Part shown: positions 23,100-36,771 of the stretch, one piece after another | How positions within the stretch are numbered: position 1 is the stretch's first letter | How the letters are laid out: each line of letters opens with the position of its first letter | Origin: Mytilus trossulus | Taxonomy: Eukaryota > Mollusca > Bivalvia > Mytilida > Mytilidae | Reading direction: 5' to 3' | Assembly: GCF_036588685.1 (NCBI RefSeq) | Contig: NC_086375.1 | Coordinates: 49,174,955 to 49,238,954 of the forward strand | Length of the DNA stretch: 64,000 bases | The notes under the pieces: generated by a model | Databases searched by the model: none | What the model saw: only the letters and a program-made list of their open reading frames with translations | Told to the model about the DNA's origin: nothing | Position numbers and translations under genes: made by a program

Positions 23100-25580
23100 T
23101 AAGCAGTAAGGACTTTTCGTTAACTGATTTTATTGTATGGTCTTGTCGTTGTTTTTCCATTGATCGATAAAGAAGGGGCGAAACGAGATCACAAAATCTA
23201 TTTTAAACCCGCCCTATATTTCTGACCCTGAGCGTCTGTGATTAATTTTCACATTGTAAAAATAATTTTAAATTTGTGAAGATCTCTTGGAAATGATATG
23301 CCATTCTGATCAGAATGTATCGACTTTAAACAAATATACAATCAATTCTAATCACGGGCATTAAATTATATAATTATTGGTTTGTTGTATAACTTGAACC
23401 TATTTCTAAGTACTAAGTCATAAACAATTAAAAATTTCGAATAAATACAATCAAAACCAACAAGTAATAATTAAAATTGATACATAAGTTACATGGCCCT
23501 GGTTGAATTTATAATTTTGCTTTATCAAAGGTATGATAAACTTCATTACAGATATTGGGCTGATAGTTATGTACGCCAGACGCGCGTTTCGGTTACAAAA
23601 GTACTGATGCACGAAATGTTTAATAAAGTACGAACTTTGTCATTTATATTACTGTTAAAGTTAAACAGTAATATTTTACTTATTTGTATATAAATATCAT
23701 TTTTATTTCCAATGACTGTTAATTTAAAACCTCAATAACAGTTAGCAGTAATATGACCTTAATGTCCATCAAAAGGATACATTTGGAGAAATGTTTGAGA
23801 GCTCTTGAGGTCGAGCTTCATAATTCTTCCACCTAAACTTTCATTCAAACATAAGTTCTACTTTTTCAATCCTAGATATCATAAAAAAAAATCTGGTAAT
23901 AACTACATTATATTATTGTGTGCGTCCAAAGCGCTTTTCTAAATCAAACATCGTCAGGAAAGATAAACTCAAACAGTTGAAATTAAATGATGTATTCGAC
24001 CAAAACATGTAAAGATCACTATAACCAAAAACACCTTCTATTGCCAACTTTATCAAAGGTCATCTGTCTTTGAGGGAGTTCGAACCTTAGTGTCATAATA
24101 ATTTCTTGATTTATCAACATAGAATTTAAAAAAATTGTTAAAAGTTTGTTAAATGATCATTTCAGTACTAGAGCACTGACTTATGAGTTGATGATACCTC
24201 TGGGGCAAAACGTCAAAACCTCAAAGTGGTATCAATTCAGCGCTAGTAAATGAAAAAAACTAACACATTGACTCCGTGCGTCAGAATGTCTTTTCTAGAT
24301 TTTCCTTCATGAGTAAAAAAACAAACACAAACAAATGAAAGCCAATGATATATGGGACCTCACCACATTAAAAGTAATATGACTAAAAGGGACATAAAAA
24401 GTAGCTTCCTTCATCTCAGTTTCAATTGTTACTGAAGGAATTGAAACATTATTTTTTTAATAATTTCTGATTTTTTTTATGACAAATATTAAAATACTTT
24501 TTTTTTAAATTATGTCGTAACCAAAGCACTGACTACTGGGTTGTTTATAGTAAAATTGAATGGAAAAATATATCACTTGATGGATTTCATTGTTGCTACC
24601 AACGTGAAAATTATAATTTATGATGATTTTTGTGGTTTTAAACATATGTTTCTGTTTAGCGTTATTGATGTCATAACGAAAAGTACAGAACATCAACAGA
24701 ATGTTCAAATTTATTTGAAAAGTAATAAAAGTACAGTAAAAAGCTAATGCAGAATTATATTTACTAAAGAATATGCATCATCGACCTTACTGAAGAATCT
24801 GAAGTCGATGGTAAATTATTCGTACATATACATTTTCTCTCAGCGAAGCTTTTTTTGAAATTCAAAGCGTTGTCACCTGACTGTTTCTAAATTGATCCTG
24901 TAAAATATTTGAGGTTTATTGCATTTGTTAATTTATTAAAGTACATTAGAGATACAGCCAATTCCTAACACATTTGAAGTAATTTTTAATGTACAGCAAG
25001 AAATAATTCTTGAGACATCTCTTAATTCTATAATAACATAATTCAGACATAGGTGATACTATCCGACTCTTCTTAAAGTCATATGAAACCTCAAATTAAA
25101 AACCAAATTATGCATATGTTTTTATAACTAAATGGATAGTATTCATTATAAAACTCATGCACATAAACTTTTTTTTCTAAGGAAAATTCATTAATTTGTC
25201 CACATTTAGAAGACGTTTACTTTTTTTAATTGCTTGCTTCCAGGAAATGATCCGCCGATATATTTTCCAAATGCAAGTGACCTTAGCGTGACTCCTCTCA
25301 TAAACATCCGGTGATCACAATACGCATGGATATGTCATTGGAATAAAATATTATTTGTGTGTACATGTTATACACGTGCTCAATATTCCTGCTTTTTTGT
25401 TGATTGTTTACTTTAAGGTGTTGTTTATTGCAATCAGCATTTTCGTGTATTACTTTGTATTCTATTTGGCCTTCTAATTGTCTTGATTTGAGCACCACTG
25501 ATAAGTCAAATGTAGACGAAACTATTGAGGGTAAAACCTTAAATGAGTTTAGTGTTAACTTATCTATTTATAGTGGATTT
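23100..25580. other. Spacer
   Basis: Short family E pieces near 23565-23640 ('acgccagacgcgcgtttcgg') and 25420-25525 ('gatttgagcaccactgataa'). No gene or RNA was recognised. Confidence 0.5.
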
Positions 25581-25589
25581 AGATACAAT

Positions 25590-25853
25590 TATTTCGGCTT
25601 ATATTAATCACTTTCCACTTTCCTGGTGTTAGTGCTGCGTTGTAATAGCATTAGCCTGCTCTTTTTCGAAATCTACAAGGTTGTTATTTATCGTCCACTC
25701 CAGGTGGACTATCTGCGTTTCTCAAGACCATATTCGCAAATGATGTCAAGGGAGAACAAAAAATTTAGTCCCTGTAATTTCTTGCCGGAACGGGGATCAA
25801 CCCAGGAACATTTGTGTTTGTAGTCTGATGTCCTTACCACTACACCACGGCTC
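25590..25853 (-). repeat. tRNA-derived SINE (tRNA-like head 25853-25783)
   Basis: On the minus strand GCCGTGGTGTAGTGGTAAGG holds a Pol III A box (TGGTGTAGTGG), and CTGGGTTGATCCCCG holds a B-box-like site ~40 nt later. The last bases CCGGC can pair with the first GCCG. The anticodon arm is poor, so this is a SINE head, not a working tRNA. Confidence 0.6.
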
Positions 25854-25924
25854 GCTCTCCTAATAAGTTTCAATCGTATGGTTAGAAAGGATAGATATGT
25901 CTGTGCTATCTCGGGTACTGTATC

Positions 25925-26245
25925 AATATCAACAAAGAACGATGAAAACTACAAAAAGTGAGAAAAAAAACAGTACAAAAGCACATTATAAAATAACAAC
26001 TGAGCAGCACGAACCCAACCAAACACCGAGTGTGATATAATGTGATCCAAAAGAGGGACGAAACTCATAAATCGAAAATAAACTGACAACGCCATGGCTA
26101 AAAATGAAAAGGACAAATAGACAAACAATAGTACACAAGACACAACATATTAAACTAAAGAACAAACAACACGAACCCAACCAAAAACTAGGGGTGCTTT
26201 CAGGTGCTCCGGAAGGGTAAGCATATCCGGCTCCACATTTGCCAC
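25925..26245 (-). repeat. Two adjacent lineage-B tails (partial 25925-26040, fuller 26054-26245)
   Basis: 'agcacgaacccaaccaaac' in the first, and 'aaaagagggacgaaact', 'ctgacaacgccatggct', 'ccaaaaactaggggtg' and 'ctccggaagggtaagca' in the second, lie in the same orientation. The second starts where the first breaks off. Confidence 0.75.
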
Positions 26246-26644
26246 ATTGTTGCTAATGTTTGTTTATTTGTATATGGAAGTATTTTTAGGTTATGAAATT
26301 TATTTTTAAAGTTTAATGCTGTCATTAGTTTTTTGATTATGACTTTATTGGTACTAACATTAATTTAGTTGTCAACGAAAAGATACATATATGTATATGT
26401 TTACCCTTATTTACTGTCGGTACTTAAATATTGGCATTGCACAACGTCACAGTCGATTTGATTGGTCGAGCCATCTCTAATTGATTCTGAAATTGTTTTC
26501 AATGTATTACTGTTCAGGTAATTTTGAATACTAGGAAAATATGAGTGTAAACAAACCAAACAACTATAAAAAAAAATCGTTCGTTTTTTGTAACCAAATG
26601 CTTTTGAACAATTAAAATTGATGGTTTCTTTTGTCTATTCTATT

Positions 26645-27115
26645 AAAGGTCAAGGTTAGTTCAAACATAAATGATTTTAATTGAAAATATATGAGTAAAT
26701 TGTTTTCATCAAACAAGAAGAAAGTTGACATTTAAATACACCTATGACAGTGACTCATTTAAATTAAAATAAAACCATAAAGCAACAATTTTAGTAACCA
26801 ATAAAAATTATGAGGTTACATTTGAATTACAATACTATATATCAATAAGTAAAAAAAGACCCTATGTACTTTTATATTTGAGTTTTGATTTATTGTTGTA
26901 TTTACCGTAATTTACGTATTATTCTTTTGTAATTTGTATAGAAATTTGACATATAAGTATTCTTAACACACAAGGATGGGGAATATGCACTTAATGCAAA
27001 CCTTTAGCAGCTACGTAACAAATGGCAAGTAAAATATAACAAGAATTCGATGAACAGATGGCATGTCTCTTGATAGCTCAGTAGTCAACATACACGTCTG
27101 TGTTAACATAAATTA
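26645..27115 (+). repeat. Long dispersed repeat, copy 1
   Basis: Aligns collinearly, at roughly 70% by eye, with 30412-30785. Shared markers are 'aagttgacatt', 'atgtacttttat', 'ttctgtaatttgtat'-like sequence and 'atggcatgtctctt'. No ORF. The nature of the element is unknown. Confidence 0.6.
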
Positions 27116-29100
27116 TCACTGGTATGATGATAAGAATAAATTCAAAAAATTTAATTGCCCGATATGCTAAGGATTTTGTTTTTATATCCATATATTTTGT
27201 TCTAGCAAGAACAGATTTGTTTGGCTGTATTTTGACCTTTAGACCTTTAGACAATTTGGGCCTTCAATGCGCGTCTGCGTACTAAATTATAATCCTGGTA
27301 TTTTGATAACTTTTAACTATATCTTACTTTTTTATGGATACTTACATTCTTGATTCATAAACTTGCATAACGGAGATTCATGCCTTAGTTAAAAATCATT
27401 CAGAAAGATTTTAACAGCAAATGTTGATAGGATGATATCCATATGTATATGCTAGTACCGACTTACTGTATTATGGACTACTTAACTAGGTGTACCTGTC
27501 TCTGTGGGGACGTTATGCTCGTGGATTGTGTTTGTAGTTTTGGCTGTACCCGTGGAAATTTAATTGCAAATAATATAGCACATTATATTTCTAAGTGATT
27601 TTGCTTATACAGCTCGTAAACTAAGATACAATTTGTATAAACTTACTGTTCTTTTGAATAAACTAATTCTTGTTAAAGGTTTTCAATTAGCAATGTTATA
27701 ATATATTTCATATTGTTATATTTCAGAATTTATTTATTATTTAGTTGGGTTTCATATTATCTTCTTTAAAAAAATTATACCGAAAAACATTTGATGAAAT
27801 TAACTCATCATAGATACCAGAACTAAATTTTGTATATACGCAAGACGCGAAAGGCAGGCTATAAATCCAGTTTTCAATCATTCCAAAAGACATGAATGGG
27901 GTTTTTGTTATGTGTAACTATGTTATATATTATTTGTTTCAATGTGTGTTCAGCTTTTAATGTATATACCTGAACCCGAAAGAAATTAGTTCAAATGTGT
28001 TAGGAAACCTGTTCGAAAGGTCTGAATTGCAGTTTAAGTTTCGTATAGGCAAATCACACACAGAGATCTCTTCTTTTCGCTGTGTTCTACGAAAGAACAT
28101 TATGCTTGAGTATTCTTGGTTTAATTTCTTTTTAAATCATTAAAGACATTAGGCTTATTTATTCAATTAATTTTATTTTATGACACTCACCGTTACCTAG
28201 ATGAATTTCCAATGATACCATGAAAAATTTACTCAAAAGGAACAAACTTTAAATAAATCAAATAAACAGCAATACTTGTCCTTTTCCAAATTTTGATAAT
28301 TTTTTTTACACATGAACACGTATGCAACAATTAACTACAAAGATGGCGATTACTAAGTACCTTTTTGGAAGTTGTTCGTGTATCCTAACATCTCAGGAAA
28401 TGTGTTTACATCTCACCGATATTTTTGGCAAGTATCCCTTGCAAGCATGAGATTTTTGTATAAAATGGCAGTAGCAATTCGAGAAAAAAATGATAAATTT
28501 AACTTCGTATTATATAGATATGAATAATGAAAAACATCGGAGGCATAAATTGAATGAATATAATGAATGTTCACATCCGACAAGTTCATTAATTTGACGG
28601 ATTTTGCTTTATTGGGGTAATATGAATAAGGGAAAGTCTTTGACAATTTTAACTACACAAACGGAATCATCCGAGAAAAAAAGAAATAAAAATAAAGACA
28701 CATGGGGAAAACAACAAAACCACACGGTCCTGACGCACAATGGTGTGTGTTTAAACCAAATCTACATACACACACATCTTCAACTGTTGCCTATTTGAAC
28801 TATATATTTTCATAATAGTAATAGTAGTTCCAATATGTGAATATAGTAAAAAAGCGACAATTCGCATGTAGTATGACTCGAATGGCGATACATTTTATTT
28901 CTAATGACATTCTTTTCGAGACACTATATCTTTTCAGTTCAATTTATATGTCATCAAAATAACATAGAGAGCTAGCTAAATCTATGTATTCGTCTCGACA
29001 CAACAATGAACATAATGGTACTTTTAACAATACACCACTACTTATAAACATACGATAACACATTTTTTTAAACTATTATATATTGATTTGCTGTATGTTT
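27116..29100. other. Spacer
   Basis: Family E fragments at 27220-27325 (-) and 27800-27855 (+). The rest is AT-rich without recognisable genes. Confidence 0.5.
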
Positions 29101-29104
29101 CAAT

Positions 29105-29305
29105 AATAAAAGAGGGACGAAAGATACATCTAAAACAAACTGACAACGCCATGGCTAAAAATGAAAAAAAGACAAACAATATTACACATGACACAACATA
29201 GAAAACTAAAGAATAAACAACACTAATTCCACCAAAAACTAGGAGTGATCTCAGGTGCCCCGGAAGGGTAAGCAGATCCTGCTCCACATGTGGCACTCGT
29301 TTTCG
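29105..29305 (-). repeat. Lineage-B retroelement 3' tail
   Basis: Begins 'ataaaagagggacgaaaga' and runs through 'gacaacgccatggct' and 'gaagggtaagcagatcctgc' to 'ccacatgtggcactcgttt'. One of the better-kept copies. Confidence 0.8.
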
Positions 29306-29774
29306 TCATTATAAAAGTTTTATGACTTTTACTAGTGGTAGTATTATTATTTAACAAGACAGTCACATTATACAGTTTTAAAATTTGTACTTAAACAAAG
29401 GGATTTAACTGTCTTAGTCGGAAGTTGATCTGAGAAATTTCATATGTTCGATAGATCGTTTTCTTTTATCGTTCTTTCGTTCTATGGTTATAACTTTATC
29501 TGTTTTTCTTCTCGGTTTCAAAATTTGTGATGATAATGTATTTGTTTTGAATAACTTAACTTGTAATAAGTGAAATCATTTTGTGCAGTTCGTCGATAGA
29601 TTTTTTAAGTCAGGTGATATATCATGACGAATCGCCACAACGAATTGTAAAGTCCGTATCCAAAATGTAGATACATAATGAATTGATATGAGCTGCGTCA
29701 AACAAAATTGGAGCTTATGAAAATAGATATCTGATAACCTTTTTATCGGACTGTATCAATCTCTATGAATAAAA

Positions 29775-29915
29775 TCATCATAGATACCAGGACTAATTTT
29801 TTGGTATACGCCAGACGTGCGTTTAGTCTATAAAAGACTTATCGGTGACTCTCGAATCCAAAAAAGTTTAAATAGGCGAAATTAAGTACGAAGGTAACTA
29901 TTCGAACATTTAGTT
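29775..29915 (+). repeat. Family E copy
   Basis: 'atcatagataccaggacta', 'acgccagacgtgcgtttag' and 'aagacttatcggtgactctc' give the clear plus-strand form of the family. Confidence 0.75.
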
Positions 29916-30411
29916 GATATAAGAATACTTCAGAAAAGACAAACAGTAACTCATCTTTTATTCGTCAATGAATGTTTTTAAATCAATCAATGTCTGATAC
30001 ATGTAAATTAATATGTGCCTTTGAATAAGGTCGATTTCTATCCGACGCTAATTCGTCTGCGTTTATTTCACGCAAATATAATAAGAAGCTTAGTACAAAC
30101 GTACAATTTGTTTCGTCCAAATGTAATGGTAATTCGCACAAGTGTAATACGACCACTTTATTTGAAACAGGATCGTCGTATACCCTCGAATACCTGTGAT
30201 ATATGAACAGATCAAAAACAGGGGGTAATAACTCTATTTGTCCCTTTATCTTAACAAAGCACTAGAATCCCGGAAAGGTAAAAAAAAAGGTAAAATGTTT
30301 TTAAAAAAAAGCTACGTTTGAGGGAAAAAAATTATAAACATCTTTGTCCTATTCATAACTATGATATTGGAAAGGTATTACGTAGCGTGTATCTAAATGC
30401 TTTCCAAGATT
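29916..30411. other. Spacer
   Basis: No gene or recognised repeat. One short open frame at 30015-30206 shows no domain. Confidence 0.4.
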
Positions 30412-30785
30412 GAAAGGTTAATTCAAAGGCGAATGTTTTTAATTAAAGATATATTAGTTAATTGTTTTCTTCTAACAAGAAATAAGTTGACATTGAAATA
30501 CAATCGTGGCAGTGACACAAATAAATTATAATAATAACATCAAACAACAATTATAGTAATTAATAAAGTTTATTGGGTTCTTTTCAATTCCAATCCTACA
30601 TATCAACAATTTAAAATTACATATGTACTTTTATGTCATAGTTTTGGTTAATTTAATTTTTTCTTCTGTAAATTTGTATAAAAATGAACAAACGACTAGT
30701 AAAATCTAATGGGAATCAAATAATAAAATGGCATGTCTCTTACTAGCCAAGTAAATACAACATCTGTCATGACATATAACCTAGA
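30412..30785 (+). repeat. Long dispersed repeat, copy 2
   Basis: Shorter partner of 26645-27115 in the same orientation, lacking part of the middle. Confidence 0.6.
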
Positions 30786-33000
30786 TTTTGTTCTAAATAT
30801 TTTCCCGTGTATTTTTGGGAGAATGATTCTTGGAGATGTACATGAGAAACTCATTAAATGTTTCGGGAAATGTTTTCAAAATTATTGAACTAAATCTAAG
30901 GTAACAACTAGACAAATTGCATACAAAAATATCTTTTTGCAGTCTTTCGCAATTTGACCAAATGTGAATTTTGATGGCGGGTAATGCATTCAAAGCACGA
31001 GACGCTTACCATGATGACCCACTCCATCTCACGCGATACTGTTGAAGGTCATGCGATTGTCACCATTTTTGTTTCTTACAGTGATATATATCTTTTTAGC
31101 CGATTGATTAGATTTAAAAAGATGAAAGTTAAAAAAATCCATATTCGAAAAGTAAAACTGTAAGAGGTAATTACTGTTCTTATATGATTTAATAGTAAAA
31201 ATAAGCCAATGTCAGGTAAATTTTTATCGGCAATAGATACGTCAATAATACATCATTCTTTAATTGGGATGCAACTTATGTTAACTATATGGTGAGTGTA
31301 CATTAGTATGTGTGGTATTATTCAGAAAACATAATTTCTTTCGATTTTTAAATATTGACTGATGACATATGAACGTTACTCAAATAATTATATTGCTTAT
31401 GATACACTAAACATCTGACGCATCGCGGTTATTCCTTTAATGCATGATTTTTCATTTTGTAAACTGCAGATTAACAGCTATTATGTCTCTTTTGTTCGTA
31501 GAATTATTTGTACGTGAAATTGTTCCAAACGCATAATATATCAAACTTTCTATCAAACAAAACTATAGAAATGTCAGTGGACATTTTTCCACAAACCATC
31601 TTATAATAGATGTACATGTAAGAAGAAAATCTTATCGAATATGAAGTCAGAAAAGTGTGTTCGGTTCCCTTATGGTTATGTAGCAGCGTGACTTTGTGCA
31701 TTGATCCATAGATTACCTAAAAGGCAATCGTAGTATACTGATGTTCAAAACTAGGAAATATGCTCTTTTTATATGCATATCAAAATGAGTAAATCAGAGG
31801 AAATCAGATGCGCTAAACCGAGTAAAAAGTAATTAACAAAAATTCCGAACTCTACAACAAAATCAAAACGGTAGTCCTTCAACAAATGGAGAACACATCA
31901 AATGCATGTAAAACGACTGTCACATTCCTCAATTGGAACAAGAATTTCTTAATTTAAAAAAAAAACGGGTTTTAAAGCTAACGAAACCTCTCACTTGGTT
32001 GACAGTTGCATACAATTCCGTTATATTGGCAACAATTTGTTAACAACCTAAACATTCATATCAATAGGTTAAAATGCCAAAAATAGACGTACAGCAGTAA
32101 ACTTTGTATTATAATCCTAATCACAATAAAAAAAAAACTCATTGAAATATGCCGATCAGTGTTTAATCATGGTGCACTTTATTTTCTGTTTTTGCTAAAT
32201 AACTGTATTTAGTAGTTATAAACTGTAAAATAAATTTCTATACACAAGATATCCTGGCAAAACCATGAACAGAATAAAATAAGAAAGTGTCTACTGTTAA
32301 AGTGCTTGCATGAATTCCTCTTAAAAAAATATCCTAGACCGCAATGCGTTCGTGTATTTAATTAAATCAGAACGGAAGTGATATGTTTATGTTAGATTTG
32401 TATGCTAACCTTATGACTATTGTTATTTAGAAAACCTTGATTGATTAATATGGAATTTAATTAGAATATTTAAACTTTTTTCTTTTTCATTTCATAACTG
32501 TAATTAATACCGTCTGGACGTTATGAAAATATATTGATTTATACAATAGAAATACATAAATTGGGCATGAAAACCATATATAAAATTTGGTTAATTACAA
32601 TGGATAGGGAGCATCCATTTTCTTTCAAGGGGGTTCTGGTTTTTTGTCTGAGTCAGAAAATATTATCATTTTTGTTCAGTTGTTTTGGCTCTTTCATTGG
32701 TAAAACCTGGATTAAGAATATTTTATTTTTTTGACTGAGCTGGACAATATAGGTTTTGAGATTTGACTTGATACGACTAAAATAAAGCAGACAAAGCCTT
32801 GACAAACAGGATCAAATTTTCATTGATATAATAATTGCTAAATAGGATTACTACCAAAATTTACCCTTGCATGCATTATAGAAACATATTATTAAGGTGA
32901 CATTGATTATCAGAAATGAATTTTCCAAAAACAAATTTTGAACATCAATATTACTGCATATTCTTGTGAAAAATGAAACAAATCAATAGATAGATAAAAG
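30786..33000. other. Spacer with one family C copy (31810-32115, +)
   Basis: Family C markers at 31840-32000 are 'aattccgaactctac', 'cgactgtcacattcct' and 'cctctcacttggttgacag'. The remainder has only unconvincing short frames. Confidence 0.5.

Positions 33001-33003
<3 letters not shown>

Positions 33004-33039
<36 letters not shown>
33004..33039 (+). repeat. Poly-A run, 36 bases
   Basis: Uninterrupted A-run following 'agatagataaaagat'. It could be the tail of a retrotransposed copy, but no source element was recognised to its left. Confidence 0.9.
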
Positions 33040-33042
<3 letters not shown>

Positions 33043-33904
33043 ATAGCATAAGGAGCATAACGTTGGGGTTTTTCATCACCTTAAGAATTATGGTCGTGTC
33101 AGTTAAGGTCTTAAGGGGGTAAGAAAACAAGGGGTTCCGTTAAGTGACCTCAAATATAAAGTCAGACGTCAGAGCAATCGCAGGCTGTAACAAGTCTCCA
33201 TGACATCTCTTATTCGATATATCAATAATGAACTCGACCATACCTATAGCATAAATATAATCTCCAGTAGATTTGCCCAATGCACTTTCCTCTAACCTGC
33301 GAGTACATGAAGCCTCAAAAACAATAAAACTCAATTTGACCGATAAAAAAGGGAGTTCCGTTGAAATACTTCAATACGCTTGTCTTTGTAAATCTATTAG
33401 TTAATTTCTTTATAACTTTTCACAAAAGAAATTTTGAAACAACTATCAGAACTCTCTCTTCGTTTCCTCTTCTACAAATAATTGGCTCAAAATCCCTGAA
33501 TTGTGAGGATTTGCATGTATGTTAGCATTACTATTCCCACACATTGCTGTCGATTTCTGTTAAAATAGATAAGTACTTAGTGCAATGATCGATGCTTGAC
33601 TAAAAATAATATACTACATCAATTGTGACATTATATATGTGTTGTTTTGTGATTTATAATTGTTTAAATTATGTAAATAGACGTGAAATTGAAAATAAAC
33701 AAGGTGTTTTAGTTTTTATATACGATTAACATGACGTATATTGAATACCTTTCACACTTCGTTAGTAGGTGTTCACCTATTTTCTCTCAAGAGGTTAATG
33801 GAGACTTATAATGTCGGGGGCTATAAGTTGTGTCGAATTGTATGCATTCTTTGCGATTTTATCGATCTTATTCGTGTTTAATAAGTATAATCACTGAACT
33901 AGTA

Positions 33905-34056
33905 TATATTTGTTTAGGGGCCAGCTGAAGGACGCCTCCGGTGCGGGAATTTCACGCTACATTGAAGACCTGTTGGTGACCTTCTGCTGTTGTTTTTTTT
34001 CTACGGTCGGGTTATTGTCTCTTTGACACATTCCCCACTTCCATTCTCAATTTTAA
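33905..34056 (+). repeat. Lineage-A retroelement 3' tail
   Basis: 'tttaggggccagctgaagga', 'cgcctccggtgcgggaattt', 'gaagacctgttggtgacc' and 'ttgacacattccccactt' form the most complete end of the tail in this window. Its first part, 'cactgaactagtatatattt', also occurs at 52749-52790 behind the lineage-A RT. Confidence 0.8.
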
Positions 34057-34189
34057 TATTTATATTTCTTATCAGTATCGTTTACAAAATTTAAAACGTT
34101 ATATGTTTATTCCCGAACATCATCTTCATTTCTTTGTATACATATGCTTTTCATTTCAATAGAATAGAAAACTGTAGAAATATCCACTC

Positions 34190-34670
34190 ATTATCAAATA
34201 ATTTCACATTCAAATATCTTGATGATGTTAACGTTCGTTCCATTAACAATCCAAACTTTTACTGATTGGGTGCAATGAATATAACTCCAGAATTAGAAAT
34301 TAAAGAAACAACAGACACGGCTTCCTTCGCCTCTATTTTAGACTGATACCTCGAGTTTGACAAACGAGGTCATCTCAGGACCAAAATCTATGACAAGCGA
34401 GACGATTGGTATTTTGGAATTTCCCTCACCTTAGTAGCAATGTACCAATTTCACCTGCATATTGGATATACATTTCCAAATTAGCATATTCGGTATTCAA
34501 GAGCTTGCAGCTGCAACTCAGATTTGTAAAACGTCACCAGTGTCTGAACAGAAAGTTGATGAACCAGAGGCATGTCAAGAACGCCTCGTCCTTTTTCTAA
34601 AGAAAAGTTCGTCGGAAGGTATTAACAAGATCTTGCTGATAGATATTTCGTATCATCTTCACAAATAATA
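34190..34670 (+). pseudogene. Reverse-transcriptase remnant (lineage-B like)
   Basis: Across frames one can read FKYLDDVN (the catalytic Y-x-D-D box near 34215), then PELEIKETTDTAS, LRTKIYDKRDD, LSSNVPISPAYWIYISKL and KLMNQRHVKN. Block order matches the RT copies at 42560 and 51485. Stops and frameshifts between blocks rule out activity. The element class is uncertain: Penelope-like is possible, but no GIY-YIG domain is seen. Confidence 0.65.
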
Positions 34671-34679
34671 CACGATGGC

Positions 34680-35050
34680 TTGTGGTATAGATTCTAGGTA
34701 CGAGCTGACGGTGTTTTTATCTTAAGAACGTGTTATGGTATTCTTTATTTGTCTTTGTGAATATCACTTTTGCTGATCGTCAATCTATTTTTTGTAATAT
34801 CCATTGGCGTGGATCGGTACTTACCTATCCCGTCATTGTGTTACTGTGCTATGGGCAATTTTTGCATTCTTATCTTTCGTTTTTGCTAATGTGGTTGTCA
34901 ATATTTCTTTTTGTTAATAAACTTGTTTGTTTTAAAGTGATTAGTATTATAGCACAATGTTGACTGCTGTGCCTTTATTTATTTTACATTATTACTTATA
35001 ATGTATGTTTGTTTTGTTCACACATGTTGTTAATATGACAGAATTTTATG
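34680..35050. other. Spacer after the RT remnant
   Basis: The 77-aa open frame at 34730-34963 shows only hydrophobic low-complexity sequence. It probably derives from the retroelement's untranslated tail. Confidence 0.4.
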
Positions 35051-35054
35051 CTAC

Positions 35055-35475
35055 TGTCATGCTAGTGAGAGGTTAAGCTAGCTATACCACCAGGTTAAAT
35101 CCACCATTTTCTACATAAGAAAATGTCTGTACCAGGTCAGGGAAATTACAGTTGTTATTCTTTTGTTTAATGTGTTTGAGCTTCTTCTTTTCGACCTTTT
35201 GTGAAATCAAATTAAACTTATCAACGGGTTTGTACTTACCCGAGCAATACGGATGTTGCCACATGAAGACAAGGATGTGTCCGCCCTTCTGAAACTCCGG
35301 AGATCACACTGATTTTTATTAGATTCGTGTTGCTCAGTACTAAATTTTCTATGTATACTTTTGTTTGTATTTTTTTTTCTTTTTTGCCAAGGCGTTGTCA
35401 GCTTGTTTTCGAATGGTGAGCTTGAATGTCCAGTTGATATATTTCGCCTCTCTTGTCTTTTTGATGGCAACAAAA
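35055..35475 (+). repeat. Family C copy (35055-35200, -) then lineage-B tail (35215-35475, +)
   Basis: 'ctagtgagaggttaagctag' and 'taccaggtcagggaaatta' are family C in antisense. 'gatcacactgatttttatta', 'gattcgtgttgctcag' and 'gttgtcagcttgttttcga' are a divergent lineage-B tail. Confidence 0.65.
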
Positions 35476-35699
35476 TCCGGAGTTTCCTAAAATCTCCACC
35501 CAGATGAAAGTTATGACAGAAGGTAGACGCATCCCTTTATTCACTGTGTAAGTCTTAATAATGTGCAACTACTGATAGGTGTTTCTTTCCCGAGTGTATC
35601 ACCAGCCCAGTAGTCAGCACTACTGCGTTGGTTGTATAAAATAAAATGTTTACAAGGTTTTCAATTTTTCAAAAACTACCAAGAATATATTACATAAGC

Positions 35700-35860
35700 T
35701 CTATTTGCCCAATCTTTCAGAATTCGAGGCTCTCATTAAATCCTCTTCAACTTCGTACTTTAAATAGCCTTTCAACTTGTTTTAATTTGGCCTCACTGAT
35801 GAGTCACATGTAGACAAAACTACGTGTCTGCCGTACACTTTAAGTCTGGTATCTATCATG
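35700..35860 (-). repeat. Family E copy
   Basis: 'cctcactgatgagtcacatg' and 'tagacaaaactacgtgtctg' in antisense, degraded. Confidence 0.6.
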
Positions 35861-36285
35861 AGTTTATTTAACAATTTTCCATCAGTATCGTTATTTCCAT
35901 ATGGAGTAAAGAATAATATATCTTGCTTAATATGCAAAAAACTGATTTCAAGATAATACTCAACTATATTACGAAGCTGCAATTATAATATGCATCAAGT
36001 AACACGTTTAAAAACATTTTAACATTCAAAATAAGTCTTGTATATTATGAATTTCACGTTTACATATTCAAATCGATATAGATTAAAGCAAATATGTATT
36101 TTATATAGTATTTCTTTTAAGAATGGTACATAAATCAACATGTATTTTGCTTGTTTTATGCAAGTTTGCTGTATATCGTGTTGTAATTGTTTGATGTATG
36201 TAATGAGACTTGAACACAATATTGAATCTTATTATCACTCAGTGATTGATTTCAAAAAACATTCGACTTCTGTACTATACATTTT

Positions 36286-36771
36286 CACTGTGTCTAAACC
36301 ACACCGGCAGAATTTGATCGGACTCGATGGTATCTAACATCCGGCACAATGACGGAACAACAATAGACAGAAGAAAGATAGGTTTCTCCTTATTTTCTTA
36401 TTTTTTTTATGATATCGAAGAATATATATACATATACAACTATTTTCTATTATGAGATGCAATATTTTCTACCAGCGTTCTATATTAACGGAGAAATAAT
36501 TCAAAATGCATGTCAAAATGACGAATTGAGTGAACCTTGCCTCGAAATTGTTTAATTTCTCGTTAAATTGTTCACATTGTACGGAATGAAAGGTACGGGA
36601 AGATAGATACTGACACAGAGATTGCAAAACTAGTCATTATGAACATCTCAATACTTGTATTTATGTGTATGGAACGAAAGAAATGGGTCATGTCAAATTA
36701 AAATACACCGGTTTCGTCATTGTTGTTTACTACACAACACCCGGTTTCGTCTATATATATCACCCGGTTTT
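36286..36771 (+). repeat. Left terminal inverted repeat
   Basis: Pairs with 38734-39220. Conserved blocks include 'tatctaacatccggcacaat', 'gaaccttgcctcgaaattg' and 'ggaacgaaagaaatgggtca'. Confidence 0.88.

Noticed and set aside
25783-25853. A working tRNA gene
   Set aside because: A and B boxes are present, but the anticodon arm does not fold properly and SINE body follows.
33004-33039. Processed pseudogene tail
   Set aside because: No coding or known element sequence recognised upstream of the A-run.
34730-34963. 77-aa membrane protein
   Set aside because: Low-complexity hydrophobic frame in AT-rich retroelement flank, no start context or homologue recognised.
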